The translations under genes were made by a program, and so were the position numbers. Positions 42,632 through 52,642 of a stretch of DNA of 61,046 nt are shown piece by piece (position 1 is the stretch's first letter; the number at the start of each line of letters is the position of its first letter). Origin of the DNA: JBPEWY01 sp052032225 (GTDB lineage Bacteria > Bacteroidota > Bacteroidia > Flavobacteriales > Flavobacteriaceae). The stretch is taken from the NCBI GenBank assembly GCA_052032225.1, contig JBPEWY010000017.1, positions 1-61,046 of the forward strand. Reading direction: 5' to 3'. The notes below the pieces were generated by a model. That model was not told where the DNA came from. It was given only the letters and a program-made list of their open reading frames with translations, and made no database searches.

Positions 42632-44161
42632 TTATTCCCACTCAATAGTTGCCGGGGGTTTAGAACTAATGTCATATACTACTCTATTAACGCCTTTTAC
42701 TCTATTTATTATTGCATTAGAAACTTTTTGTAAAAACTCATACGGTAAATGCACCCAGTCTGCCGTCATTCCGTCTGTGCTTTCTACTGCTCTTAGCGCA
42801 ACACATTTTTCGTAGGTGCGCTCATCTCCCATTACTCCCACACTCTCTACCGGTAACAAAATAGCGCCTGCTTGCCACACCTTGTCATACAATCCTTCTT
42901 GCTTTAAGGCATTTATAAAAATAGCATCTACCTCTTGTAAAATTGCTACTTTTTCTGGAGTTATATCTCCAAGTATTCTAATGGCCAATCCGGGCCCCGG
43001 AAACGGGTGTCTGCCCAACAGTTCTTTATCTATTCCTAACGATGCTCCTACTCTTCTAACCTCATCTTTAAATAACATTCTAAGTGGCTCTACTACTTTT
43101 AATTTCATAAAGTCCGGTAAACCCCCAACATTATGGTGTGATTTTATAGTTACCGATGGACCGTTTACTGAAACAGATTCTATCACATCCGGATAAATGG
43201 TACCTTGCCCTAACCACTTAGCATCTTCTATTTTATTCGCTTCGTCATCAAAAACTTCAATAAAAACCCTTCCTATTGTTTTTCGTTTGGCTTCAGGATC
43301 ACTAATACCTTTCAAAGCATTCAAAAAGCGTGCCGAAGCATCTACTCCTTTTACATTTAGCCCCATACCTTCGTACTGGGTAAGTACACTTTGAAACTCA
43401 TTTTTTCTAAGTAATCCATTGTTAACAAAAATACAATGCAATTGTTTACCAATAGCTCTATGCAACAGTACGGCTGCCACGGTAGAGTCTACTCCTCCTG
43501 ATAATCCCAAGACTACTTTATCATTACCAATTTGTTGTTTTAAATTGGCAACTGTCATATCTACGAAATTATCGGGTGTCCAGGTTTGCTTAACACCCGA
43601 AATTTTTACTAAAAAATTTTCTAATAGTTGTTTACCATCGGTAGAATGATACACTTCCGGATGAAATTGTATAGCATACGTATCTTCTCCTTCTATTCTA
43701 TACGCTGCATTCTCTACATCGGCAGTGCTCGCCAATTTAATTGCATTATCCGGTAGTTGTTTTATGGTGTCACTATGGCTCATCCATACCTGACTTCCTT
43801 GCTGTATACCCTCAAAAAAAGGTTCGTTGCTTTTAACAAAAGATAAATTAGCTCTACCATATTCTCGCGTATCTGAAGGCGCAACCAATCCGCCATTAAA
43901 ATGTGCCAAGTATTGAGCACCATAGCAAATTGCCAGCAAAGGTTTTGTGCCTCTAATTTTTGATAAATCAGGATGAGGAGCATTTTCTGCTCTTACCGAA
44001 AATGGTGATCCCGATAAAATTACGGCCTTAAAATCTGACACATTGTTTGGTAAGTTGTTGTACGGATGAATTTCGCAGTAAATATTTAGCTCTCTAACAC
44101 GACGAGCAATTAGTTGGGTGTACTGCGAGCCGAAGTCTAAAATTAATACGGTGTTTTGCAT
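42632..44161 (-). CDS. guaA: GMP synthase (glutamine-hydrolysing)
   Basis: Converts XMP to GMP. 509 residues: GATase domain starting MQNTVLILDFGSQYTQL with the nucleophile ICYGAQ and HPEVYHS, the ATP-pyrophosphatase motif GLSGGVDSTVAAV, and a C-terminal dimerisation domain ending KPPATIEWE. The -7 box at 44165-44172 ends three bases before the ATG, so +1 is predicted on the A of the start codon, that is, a leaderless mRNA. It heads the operon with the LysM protein, OsmC, DUF922 and DUF3820. Confidence 0.98.
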   Translation of the reverse strand: MQNTVLILDFGSQYTQLIARRVRELNIYCEIHPYNNLPNNVSDFKAVILSGSPFSVRAENAPHPDLSKIRGTKPLLAICYGAQYLAHFNGGLVAPSDTREYGRANLSFVKSNEPFFEGIQQGSQVWMSHSDTIKQLPDNAIKLASTADVENAAYRIEGEDTYAIQFHPEVYHSTDGKQLLENFLVKISGVKQTWTPDNFVDMTVANLKQQIGNDKVVLGLSGGVDSTVAAVLLHRAIGKQLHCIFVNNGLLRKNEFQSVLTQYEGMGLNVKGVDASARFLNALKGISDPEAKRKTIGRVFIEVFDDEANKIEDAKWLGQGTIYPDVIESVSVNGPSVTIKSHHNVGGLPDFMKLKVVEPLRMLFKDEVRRVGASLGIDKELLGRHPFPGPGLAIRILGDITPEKVAILQEVDAIFINALKQEGLYDKVWQAGAILLPVESVGVMGDERTYEKCVALRAVESTDGMTADWVHLPYEFLQKVSNAIINRVKGVNRVVYDISSKPPATIEWE

Positions 44162-44164
44162 GCG

Positions 44165-44172
44165 CAAAAATA
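44165..44172 (-). promoter_or_regulatory. -7 box TATTTTTG directly before guaA
   Basis: Exact TAnnTTTG with only GCG between it and the ATG (44159-44161). It predicts a leaderless guaA transcript. Confidence 0.6.
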
Positions 44173-44220
44173 GTAAATTGAATATTTAGAGGTCTATTTT
44201 TATAGTGTTTAATTTTCGTT

Positions 44221-44250
44221 AAAAAAAATCGCCCGAGAAAACTCGGGCGA
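44221..44250 (-). terminator. Terminator of the PLP decarboxylase gene
   Basis: Perfect 9-bp stem TCGCCCGAG/CTCGGGCGA with an AAAA loop (44229-44250), followed on the minus strand by eight U (44221-44228). About 100 bases past the stop at 44352. Confidence 0.92.
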
Positions 44251-44351
44251 AATCATCATTGCTTTTTGTTGATGTTTGTAACCAACTTAACCTAACCTTT
44301 TGTATATATAACAACTAAACTTAAAAAAACCCTACCTTAAAATTTATTTTT

Positions 44352-45725
44352 TTACAACAAACTATCTAAAATAGCTTTGATGTCTTCTTCTGTAGTATGC
44401 GGATTAATAAAGCAAAAACGTAATACCATCTCAAAATCATCGCCTTTTTTCCATTTAGTTGGTGTTACTAAAGCAAATCCTTCGCTGTGGTTTTTATATG
44501 TCCAGTTTTTATAATCCTCTTCGGTCCATCCTTTTCTTCTAAATAATACACAAGACAAGCTAGGTTCTCTTACAAGTTCTGTTGCTTGGTGGTTATTAAT
44601 CATTTCTCCGGCAATATTAGCCAGCTCTATACCTCTTTCTATTGCTTTTTTGTATTGATTGGTACCATGTGTAGCTAAAGAAAACCAAAGTGGCAACCCT
44701 CTAACCCTTCTGGTAAGCTGTATTTGGTATTCTGATGGATTAAATCCATGTGCTCCCTCATCTTTAAAAATGTCTAAATACGAACCTTCTTGCGCATGTG
44801 CTTGTTTTGCCAGTTCAGGTTTTTTGTAAATAACAGCACCACAATCATAAGGAGAAAACAACCATTTATGCGGATCTATAGTAATGCTATCTGCTCGTTC
44901 TATTCCATTAAATAAATGTCTAACAGAATCGGCTGCTAAAGCGCCTCCTCCGTAAGCAGCATCTACATGAAACCAAAGATTTTCTTTCTCGCAAACATTG
45001 GCAATTCCTTCTAAATCATCTATAATACCGGCATTAGTTGTTCCGCCCGTAGCTACAACACCAAACAGTCTTTTACGTTCAGATTCTGTTAAACCATCTA
45101 TACATTTTTGAAGCTCAGAGCCTAACAATTTATCTTCTGATGGAATAAGTAACATATCTACATCAATTACTTTGGCCATAGCCTTAACAGAAGAATGCGC
45201 TCCGATAGATGTAATTAATAATCCTTTTTGATTTCTGTGCGACTCGTCTTTAGCTCTCCAGTGCTCTCTGGCCGTTACCATTGCAGATAAATTAGCTGCT
45301 GTACCACCACTGGTAAATACTCCAAATGCTCCTTTGGGTAGCCCTGTAATACTCACCAGCCACTTCATAGCTTCATTTTCACAAAAAATACCTCCTGCTC
45401 CTTCCATCCAGTAAGCTCCATGTATGCTTGAAGCAGATGTAACCAAATCAAACATTACAGCTGCACGTGTTGGTGATGCCGGTACAAATGCTAAATGTCT
45501 TGGATGATCTATAGGTACGGTAGCTTTAACTAAAATATCTTTAAAAAGCTGAAAAGCTTTTTCACCACCAATTCCTTCTGGAGTAACAGTTTCTCCAACT
45601 AATTTTAAAAGTTCTTCTTCTTTTTTTGGTCTGCCAAATTCAGGATTTCTATTGGTAATTCTATTAATAGCATACTTCATGACGTCTAGCGTCATCTCTA
45701 CCAAATCTATATCTACGTTATGCAT
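44352..45725 (-). CDS. PLP-dependent decarboxylase (group II, glutamate/diaminobutyrate/aromatic type)
   Basis: 457-residue fold-type I enzyme of the pyridoxal-dependent decarboxylase group II. Key segments are FTSGGTAANLSAM, VDAAYGGGALAA (PLP-stacking) and TIDPHKWLFSPYDC (the PLP lysine after His). Candidates are L-2,4-diaminobutyrate, glutamate, aspartate or aromatic amino acid decarboxylase; the sequence as read does not decide. It starts 2 bases after bshC ends, a tight operon. A terminator follows. Confidence 0.85.
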   Translation of the reverse strand: MHNVDIDLVEMTLDVMKYAINRITNRNPEFGRPKKEEELLKLVGETVTPEGIGGEKAFQLFKDILVKATVPIDHPRHLAFVPASPTRAAVMFDLVTSASSIHGAYWMEGAGGIFCENEAMKWLVSITGLPKGAFGVFTSGGTAANLSAMVTAREHWRAKDESHRNQKGLLITSIGAHSSVKAMAKVIDVDMLLIPSEDKLLGSELQKCIDGLTESERKRLFGVVATGGTTNAGIIDDLEGIANVCEKENLWFHVDAAYGGGALAADSVRHLFNGIERADSITIDPHKWLFSPYDCGAVIYKKPELAKQAHAQEGSYLDIFKDEGAHGFNPSEYQIQLTRRVRGLPLWFSLATHGTNQYKKAIERGIELANIAGEMINNHQATELVREPSLSCVLFRRKGWTEEDYKNWTYKNHSEGFALVTPTKWKKGDDFEMVLRFCFINPHTTEEDIKAILDSLL

Positions 45726-45727
45726 GA

Positions 45728-47323
45728 TTATATTATAAGGATTGAAAACTGATGCTGCAAAGGTCTTAAATTTTGCAATAAAACATCTAGCAATTGCGCA
45801 CCGTTTTCTATATAAAATTCAGAAAAATTACAATTTCTTTCTTGTAATTTTTCTTCAGGGAAAAGTTCTTCGTGAATACCAGTTAGCCTATTTACATGAT
45901 CTTTTAACTTACGTTTTTGAGCCTTAAGAAGTCTTTTCTCTAATTTTTCCAGTCCTTTAGTTTGTTTAACTTCTTGTGCTTTAACCGCTCCTAAAAAAGA
46001 GGCATCTGTTTTTTTTGCTATTTCATAAAGCGCTTTAAATTGTTCTTGTAAGTACTTTTTTTGCTGAGAAAAATCTATTTCTATATCTGATATCTCTTTT
46101 ACTTTATTATTTACTAAACTATTTCTATCTAAAAACAGTTGATTAAAGTTCACTGAAAGTTTATGTAGCTTTTTTTCTTGCTTAGAATTAATTAATAACA
46201 CAGAGTTTCTTAAAAGTAACATTGGAAAAGTAACATTCTCTGCTTTAAACAGCTCTTTTAATTGTAGCCAATATGCTAATTCTCCGCCTCCTCCTATATA
46301 ACATATATTTGGTAAAATTACTTCTTGATATAAGGGTCTAAGCAGTACATTTGGTGAAAATCGTTCAGGATTTTCTTTAATTTCAGAAAGTAATTGCTCT
46401 TTTGTAAAGCTAATTTTAGTGTTTAATACTTCAAATTTATTATCTGATTGCACAATTCGTTCGCGTACCCCTTTTTGTAAATAAAACAAGTTAATATCTC
46501 TGGGGTTTACCTGCACCTTGTACCCTAAATCAGAAAGATTTTCTGATGTGCTTTTAACTGTTTTAAGCGCGCTTTTATTTTCTATTTCGGATATTAAATA
46601 CGGTACTAAAAACTGTTTTAATACTCTACTATTAGCATCAATAATAACTAACCCCTCTTCTTTAAAAAGCTCGTTTGCCAGATATCTGGTAGCCTCTGCT
46701 AATGTTTCATGTTTTAAATAACTTTCTTTAAATAAGGTTACTAGTTTTTGTGCGTTTTCTGTATCTCCTAACTCTTGTTCTAAAACGTCACAAACCTCCT
46801 GTAATCCTTTAGTTTTTAACTCTCCTACTGCACCGGTAGCTTCTGTATTCCAACTAATTTTTTTGCCTTTGTATTTAAAGAAATTAATTTCATTAAAATC
46901 ATGATCTTCTGTAGCCATCCAATAAACAGGCACAAAATTATAATCAGGATAAGCTTTCTTTAAGGTTTTGGTAAGGTTTATAGTGCTTACAATTTTATAT
47001 AGAAAATAAAGCGGACCGGTAAATAAATTTAACTGATGTCCGGTAGTTATTGTGAACGTGTTTTTTTGCTGCAACAGCAATATGTTGTTTTTGGTTTTTT
47101 TTGAAGCTAAAACTTTATCATACTGAGCTAAAAGCTCATGTACTAATACCTCTCTATTATTGTGATTAAAATTTGCTGATTTCTCTTGTAATTGAAGTTT
47201 AGCGTTTTCTATTGTTGGAAATCTGTTGTAAAACTTATCTAATTCGGGTTTTTGCTCTAAATAATCACAAATTAGCTCTGAAAAAAAACCGGTTTCTTTA
47301 TACGGAACAGTATGTAAAGACAT
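45728..47323 (-). CDS. bshC: Bacillithiol biosynthesis cysteine-adding enzyme BshC
   Basis: Putative ligase of cysteine to GlcN-malate in the final step of bacillithiol synthesis. 531 residues from the ATG at 47323 (MSLHTVPYKETGFF); a TTG three codons earlier sits in the -7 box and is rejected. The Rossmann-like core has TGHQLNLFTGPLYFLYK and MATEDHDFNEINFF, both diagnostic of BshC. The long helical C-terminal region is the dimerising coiled coil. Promoter box at 47330-47337. bshA/bshB are not in the window. Confidence 0.93.
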   Translation of the reverse strand: MSLHTVPYKETGFFSELICDYLEQKPELDKFYNRFPTIENAKLQLQEKSANFNHNNREVLVHELLAQYDKVLASKKTKNNILLLQQKNTFTITTGHQLNLFTGPLYFLYKIVSTINLTKTLKKAYPDYNFVPVYWMATEDHDFNEINFFKYKGKKISWNTEATGAVGELKTKGLQEVCDVLEQELGDTENAQKLVTLFKESYLKHETLAEATRYLANELFKEEGLVIIDANSRVLKQFLVPYLISEIENKSALKTVKSTSENLSDLGYKVQVNPRDINLFYLQKGVRERIVQSDNKFEVLNTKISFTKEQLLSEIKENPERFSPNVLLRPLYQEVILPNICYIGGGGELAYWLQLKELFKAENVTFPMLLLRNSVLLINSKQEKKLHKLSVNFNQLFLDRNSLVNNKVKEISDIEIDFSQQKKYLQEQFKALYEIAKKTDASFLGAVKAQEVKQTKGLEKLEKRLLKAQKRKLKDHVNRLTGIHEELFPEEKLQERNCNFSEFYIENGAQLLDVLLQNLRPLQHQFSILII

Positions 47324-47329
47324 AGAAAA

Positions 47330-47337
47330 CAAAATTA
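47330..47337 (-). promoter_or_regulatory. -7 box TAATTTTG for bshC
   Basis: Exact TAnnTTTG six bases before the ATG; predicted leader only about 3 nt. Confidence 0.55.
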
Positions 47338-47451
47338 GAGATGGTAAATATAAAACTCTTTTAGTGGATATAATTCCTAAAAATAAGTTAACGCGCTTTT
47401 GGTTTCATATTTATTAGTAGTTTTATAGACACTAAAACTAAATTAACCATT

Positions 47452-49935
47452 ATGAAGCATTTTTGCGCTTTAATAGCCTTTTTCATCTCGGCTGTTACAA
47501 TTTCTCAGAATGTTAAATCACCAAAAGATTTTTTAGGTTACGAGTTAGGAACTCGCTTTACAAGACATCATCAGGTTGTAGATTATTTTAAGCATGTGGC
47601 ACAAAATTCTAACATGGTTTCTCTGCAAGAGTATGGTAAAACCAATGAAGGCAGATTGCTACAAGTTGCCTATGTTTCTAGTCCGGAAAACTTAGCAAAT
47701 CTTGAAAACATCAGAAAAAGTCATTTAGCTAATGCGGGTATAGAAACCAGCACTACAAATAACAACAAAGCTATTGTTTGGTTAAGCTACAATGTACACG
47801 GTAACGAAAGCTCAAGCACCGAAGCTGCCATGAATACAATTTATAAACTAATTACAGAAAAACAAGATTGGTTAAATAATGCTGTAGTTATTATAGATCC
47901 ATGTATAAATCCGGACGGTAGAGACCGCTACGTAAATTGGTATAATCAGGTAAAAAGTACTCCTTACAATAAATTACAAAGCGCTAAAGAACATCATGAG
48001 CCCTGGCCCGGTGGAAGACCAAATCACTATCTGTTTGATTTAAACAGAGATTGGGCATGGGCTACACAAATAGAAACTCAGCAACGTTTAAAGGTTTACA
48101 ATAAATGGTTGCCTCATATACATGTAGATTTTCATGAGCAAGGTATAAATGAACCCTACTATTTTGCCCCTGCTGCAGAACCATACCACGAAGTAATTAC
48201 TGGTTGGCAACGTGATTTTCAGGTGCAAATTGGTAAAAACCATGCAAAATATTTTGATACCAACGGATGGTTATACTTTACACGAGAACGTTTTGATTTG
48301 CTTTATCCGAGCTACGGAGACACCTACCCTACTTTTACTGGAGCTATTGGTATGACCTACGAGCAAGCAGGACATGGTAGAGCCGGACTAGGAATTTTAA
48401 CTGACGAAGGCGATGAGCTAACATTGATTGATAGAATTGCACACCATACCACCACAGGCTTATCAACTGTAGAGATTGCTGTAAACAATGCAGAAAGACT
48501 AAATAATGAGTATAAAAAATACTTTAACAACAAAAATTTCACTTACAAAAGTTATGTGCTGCAAGGGGATAAAGACAAACTTAACGACCTAAAAACACTT
48601 TTAGATAAACATGATATAAAATATGGGTATGCTACAAGAAAAAAAGTTTTTGGATACCATTACGCAAGAAACGGATTAGGAAGTATTAATGCAACAAACC
48701 AAGATTTGGTAGTAAGCACAAATCAACCAAAAGGCAAACTCATTAAAGCTCTTTTTGAGCCCAACGCAAAACTAAGCGACTCTCTTACGTATGATATAAC
48801 AGCTTGGAGCATACCTTACGCTTATGGGTTAAATACTGTTGCTGCAACTAATTATGTGCAAACCACAACTGCTCAAGAACAAACAACAGTAAATAACACG
48901 CCATCCAAAGATGCTTTTGCGTATGTAAGTAAATGGGATAATTTAAAAGATGCTTCTTTTTTAAGTGAACTATTACAAAAAGGTATTCGTGTTAGATTTA
49001 CCGAAAAACCATTTACTACAAACGGAAAAACATATAAGCCCGGCACATTAATGATTATTAGAGGCGACAATAAATCTGTAGTTGATTTTGATGAAATTGT
49101 TGTACAAACTGCCAATAAATTAAACAGGCAATTAACCCCTATATCAACAGGTTTTGCAACAACAGGTGTAGATGCCGGATCTCCGGATGTAAAAGAAATT
49201 AAAAATCAACAGATTGCCGTTTTATCAGGTAAATATACCTCATCGTTAAGCTTTGGCGAGATATGGTATTTTTTTGAACAAGAGTTAAAATACCCTGTTA
49301 CAGTTGTAGACACCGATTATTTTAACACCCAAATGTTAAACAAGTTTCATGTACTTATTTTACCCAACGGGTATTATTATAGCTTGTTTAATGAAAAACA
49401 GTTAGATGCTCTAAAATCATGGGTAAGAAGAGGCGGTAAAATAATAGCTGTTGGAAATGCTGTTGATGCTTTTGCTGATGCAGAAGGATTTGGTATTACC
49501 AGAAAAAAATCAGAAACAACAGAAGAAGATACTTCAAAACCAAATTTAACGCCTTATAAAGATAGAGAAAGAGAAGCTATCTCTAATTACATCACAGGAG
49601 CAATATTTAATGCAAAAGTAGATAATTCTCATCCGCTTGCATTTGGCTATCCTACTCAGTATCACACCTTAAAACTTAGCAGCCAAAAATATAATTTACT
49701 TAAAGATGGTTATAATGTTGTGTACCTTAATAATGCTAAAGTGGTTTCTGGTTTTGCCGGTAAAAAAGCTTTAGAAAACATGGAAAATACACTTGTTTTT
49801 GGCGAGCAGCCAATGGGCAATGGAAGCATAATTTATATGGTAGACAACCCTTTATTTAGAGCATTTTGGCAAAATGGAAAACTGTTTTTTGCTAATGCTG
49901 TTTTTATGAGTAATGTAAATTTATTTGAGCTTTAA
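47452..49935 (+). CDS. Secreted M14 zinc carboxypeptidase with GATase-like C-terminal domain
   Basis: 827-residue exported peptidase (signal to about residue 18, ISQN). The M14 zinc site is H116-x-x-E119 in NVHGNESSSTEA plus H228 in HVDFHEQG, and a candidate catalytic Glu is in GMTYEQAGHG. The last third (from about 580) has a class I glutamine-amidotransferase-like/ThuA-like fold: FHVLILPNGYYYSLF and SWVRRGGKIIAVGNA. This two-part design is common in Bacteroidota M14 proteins. No type IX sorting domain is evident at the end. Likely periplasmic or extracellular protein digestion. Confidence 0.9.
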   Translation: MKHFCALIAFFISAVTISQNVKSPKDFLGYELGTRFTRHHQVVDYFKHVAQNSNMVSLQEYGKTNEGRLLQVAYVSSPENLANLENIRKSHLANAGIETSTTNNNKAIVWLSYNVHGNESSSTEAAMNTIYKLITEKQDWLNNAVVIIDPCINPDGRDRYVNWYNQVKSTPYNKLQSAKEHHEPWPGGRPNHYLFDLNRDWAWATQIETQQRLKVYNKWLPHIHVDFHEQGINEPYYFAPAAEPYHEVITGWQRDFQVQIGKNHAKYFDTNGWLYFTRERFDLLYPSYGDTYPTFTGAIGMTYEQAGHGRAGLGILTDEGDELTLIDRIAHHTTTGLSTVEIAVNNAERLNNEYKKYFNNKNFTYKSYVLQGDKDKLNDLKTLLDKHDIKYGYATRKKVFGYHYARNGLGSINATNQDLVVSTNQPKGKLIKALFEPNAKLSDSLTYDITAWSIPYAYGLNTVAATNYVQTTTAQEQTTVNNTPSKDAFAYVSKWDNLKDASFLSELLQKGIRVRFTEKPFTTNGKTYKPGTLMIIRGDNKSVVDFDEIVVQTANKLNRQLTPISTGFATTGVDAGSPDVKEIKNQQIAVLSGKYTSSLSFGEIWYFFEQELKYPVTVVDTDYFNTQMLNKFHVLILPNGYYYSLFNEKQLDALKSWVRRGGKIIAVGNAVDAFADAEGFGITRKKSETTEEDTSKPNLTPYKDREREAISNYITGAIFNAKVDNSHPLAFGYPTQYHTLKLSSQKYNLLKDGYNVVYLNNAKVVSGFAGKKALENMENTLVFGEQPMGNGSIIYMVDNPLFRAFWQNGKLFFANAVFMSNVNLFEL

Positions 49936-49939
49936 TATA

Positions 49940-49969
49940 AACGCCCTGTAGTGTAAGCTGCAGGGCGTT
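49940..49969 (+). terminator. Hairpin downstream of the M14 gene
   Basis: Stem AACGCCCTGTAG/CTGCAGGGCGTT with one G-T pair and a 6-base loop, 4 bases after the stop. No U tract follows on the plus strand, so it may stabilise the 3' end rather than terminate. Confidence 0.5.
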
Positions 49970-50041
49970 AAAAAAATGCTAATTGTAGGATATACAGCTA
50001 TTTTTTTGTAATTTTTATTCAGAATATAATTATATCATGCA

Positions 50042-51313
50042 ATGAAAAGCATTTTAAATAAACGTGATACTTTTTTTTCTTTAATTTTCGTTTTATCACT
50101 TACTTTTTCTCTTTTTGGGCAAAATCAACAATTCAAAGAATTTAAAGGAGTGGTAAAAGATTCTGATACTAGAAAACCTTTAGTTTTTGCTGATTTAAGT
50201 ATAGAAGGAACTAACATTAGTACCATTACCAATACAGAAGGAGAATTTTTATTAAAAGTTCCAGAAGCATATTTGTCTAATACATTACAGGTATCTTTTT
50301 TGGGTTACGAAACTAAAACAATGCCCATAACATCTTTAAAACAAGATGATAATACCATTTATTTAACTACAAAGGTTACACAGCTTTCTCAAGTAAACAT
50401 AAATATGCCTAAAAGCGCATTAAAGCTTGTTCAAGAAATGTTAAAACGAAAAGGCAACAACTATTTTAGCAATAGTACTATAATGACTGCTTTTTACAGA
50501 GAAACCATTAAAAAACGAAGAAAAAATGCATCGCTTTCTGAAGCTGTTATAGAAATTTATAAAACTCCATACAACAATGCCAAAAACGATGTTGTTAAGT
50601 TAATTAAAGCGCGTAAAAACACTAATTATTCTCGATTAGATACTGTTGCTTTAAAGCTGCAAGGAGGCCCTTACAATACTGTTTACACAGACTTAATTAA
50701 ATATCCTCGTTTTGTGTTTGATGAAAATAATTTATCTGAATATCATTTTAGTTTTGCTCCTACTACACAAATAAACAACAGGCTGGTATACGTTGTAAAT
50801 TTTGAGCCTCAACCGTATGTGTCTGTTCCGCTCTATTATGGTAAACTTTTTATAGATGCAGAAACTTTTGCATTGGTAAGCGCTATTTATAATTTAAATG
50901 TAGAAAACAGAGAGCTTGCAAGCGAAATGTTTGTAAAACGAAAGCCCAAAAAAGTAAAGGTTTATCCAACAGAAGTTGCTTACAGAGCAGATTACAGAAT
51001 TGCCAATGGCAAATGGTATTTTGGCTATAGCAATGTTAGGTTAACCTTTAAAATTAACTGGAAACACAAACTGTTTAATAGTGTTTACACACTTTCTAGT
51101 GAGATGGCTGTAACAGACTGGCAAACCAATACAACAGGACAAGCTCCTAAAGGAAAAGAGCGTTTAAAACCCTCGGTTATTTTGGCTGATGAAGCCTCAG
51201 GTTTTGCAGATCCTGAGTTTTGGGGAGAATATAACATAATTGAACCCGAAAAGTCTATAGAATCGGCTATTAAAAAAATAAGCAGACAATTAAAAAGAAG
51301 TCAATCTAAATAA
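50042..51313 (+). CDS. Exported protein with carboxypeptidase-regulatory-like domain
   Basis: 423 residues with an N-terminal signal segment (about 1-26, ending LFGQ). Residues 33-110 form a carboxypeptidase-D-regulatory-like beta-sandwich (FKGVVKDSDTRKPLVFADLSI, LQVSFLGYET) as seen at the start of TonB-dependent receptors, but no receptor barrel follows: the rest is a beta-rich domain of unknown type with PKSALKLVQEML and ALVSAIYNLNVENREL. It may be a periplasmic or outer-membrane associated protein. The function is unassigned. Confidence 0.75.
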   Translation: MKSILNKRDTFFSLIFVLSLTFSLFGQNQQFKEFKGVVKDSDTRKPLVFADLSIEGTNISTITNTEGEFLLKVPEAYLSNTLQVSFLGYETKTMPITSLKQDDNTIYLTTKVTQLSQVNINMPKSALKLVQEMLKRKGNNYFSNSTIMTAFYRETIKKRRKNASLSEAVIEIYKTPYNNAKNDVVKLIKARKNTNYSRLDTVALKLQGGPYNTVYTDLIKYPRFVFDENNLSEYHFSFAPTTQINNRLVYVVNFEPQPYVSVPLYYGKLFIDAETFALVSAIYNLNVENRELASEMFVKRKPKKVKVYPTEVAYRADYRIANGKWYFGYSNVRLTFKINWKHKLFNSVYTLSSEMAVTDWQTNTTGQAPKGKERLKPSVILADEASGFADPEFWGEYNIIEPEKSIESAIKKISRQLKRSQSK

Positions 51314-51316
51314 CAT

Positions 51317-52624
51317 CTATTTTTTTACAGGCTCTCCGTACAAATCAAACTCTGTAGCATCTGTTATTGTAACATTGGTAAATTCGCCAATTTTAACATA
51401 GTGTTTTGTAGCATCTATAAGTACTTCGTTATCTACATCAGGCGAATCAAACTCAGTTCTACCAATAAAGTAATTACCTTCTTTTCTGTCTATCATACAT
51501 TTAAACACCTTGCCTATTTTTTCTTGATTGAGTTCCCATGATATCTGACTCTGAATTTCCATTATTTCATTAGCTCTTTGTTGCTTCACGTCTTCAGGAA
51601 CATCATCTTTTAACGTGTAGGCATGTGTGTTTTCTTCATGACTATATGTAAAACAACCCAGGCGCTCAAATCGCATCTCTTTTACCCAGTCTTTGAGCGT
51701 GTTAAAATCTTCTTCGGTTTCACCCGGATAACCAACAATAAGCGTAGTCCTGATTGCCATTCCGGGTACAGCCTCTCTGAACTGTTGTAAAAGTTTAGTG
51801 GTTTTGGCCTTGGTAGTACCTCTGCGCATACTTTTTAAAATTGAATCTGAAATATGCTGCAGAGGAATATCTAAATAGTTACAAATTTTAGGTTCATTAC
51901 GCATCACTTCAAGAACATCCATAGGGAATCCTGTGGGAAATGCATAATGAAGTCTAATCCACTCTATGCCTTCTACTTTTACAAGCTGCCTGAGCAATTC
52001 TGCAAGCTTTCGTTCTTTATATAAATCTAAACCGTAATAGGTTAAATCTTGCGCTATTAAAATTAACTCTTTTACACCTTGGGCAGCAAGTTTTTTTGCC
52101 TCTTCAACCAAATGCTCTATAGGAGTACTTTTATGTTTGCCTCGCATTAACGGAATAGCACAAAAAGAGCAAGGCCTGTCGCAACCTTCTGCAATTTTTA
52201 AATAGGCATAATTTTTAGGAGTTGTTGTTAAGCGCTCTCCTATAAGTTCATGTTTGTAATCTGCTCCTAATGCTTTAAGTAAAATAGGAAGGTCTGATGT
52301 ACCAAAGTATTGGTCTACATCCGGAATCTCTTTTTCTAAATCGGGTTTATAACGTTCACTCAAACATCCTGTAACAAAAACCTTATCAACTACACCCGCT
52401 TCTTTTTTTTGTACGTATTCTAAAATAGTATTAACACTTTCTTCTTTTGCATTATTAATAAATCCGCATGTATTAATAACTACAATATTACCTTCTTCTT
52501 CGTGTACTACCTCTTTGTTATTTGCCTTTAGTTGCCCCATTAACACCTCACTATCATACAAGTTTTTAGAGCATCCTAAAGTAACTACATTTATCTTGTT
52601 CTTTTTTAAAGATTTAGTTCTCAT
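51317..52624 (-). CDS. rimO: Ribosomal protein S12 methylthiotransferase
   Basis: Radical SAM enzyme that methylthiolates an Asp of S12. 435 residues: UPF0004 domain with VTLGCSKNLYDSEV and VINTCGFI; the radical SAM motif CDRPCSFC in the block ACAIPLMRG-like SFCAIPLMRG; and a C-terminal TRAM domain. The S12-type signature over MiaB is GCSKN plus RGKHKS. Own -7 box at 52643-52650. Same direction as the amidase and ftsY. Confidence 0.95.
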   Translation of the reverse strand: MRTKSLKKNKINVVTLGCSKNLYDSEVLMGQLKANNKEVVHEEEGNIVVINTCGFINNAKEESVNTILEYVQKKEAGVVDKVFVTGCLSERYKPDLEKEIPDVDQYFGTSDLPILLKALGADYKHELIGERLTTTPKNYAYLKIAEGCDRPCSFCAIPLMRGKHKSTPIEHLVEEAKKLAAQGVKELILIAQDLTYYGLDLYKERKLAELLRQLVKVEGIEWIRLHYAFPTGFPMDVLEVMRNEPKICNYLDIPLQHISDSILKSMRRGTTKAKTTKLLQQFREAVPGMAIRTTLIVGYPGETEEDFNTLKDWVKEMRFERLGCFTYSHEENTHAYTLKDDVPEDVKQQRANEIMEIQSQISWELNQEKIGKVFKCMIDRKEGNYFIGRTEFDSPDVDNEVLIDATKHYVKIGEFTNVTITDATEFDLYGEPVKK

Positions 52625-52642
52625 TTTAACACATTAGGGCTG

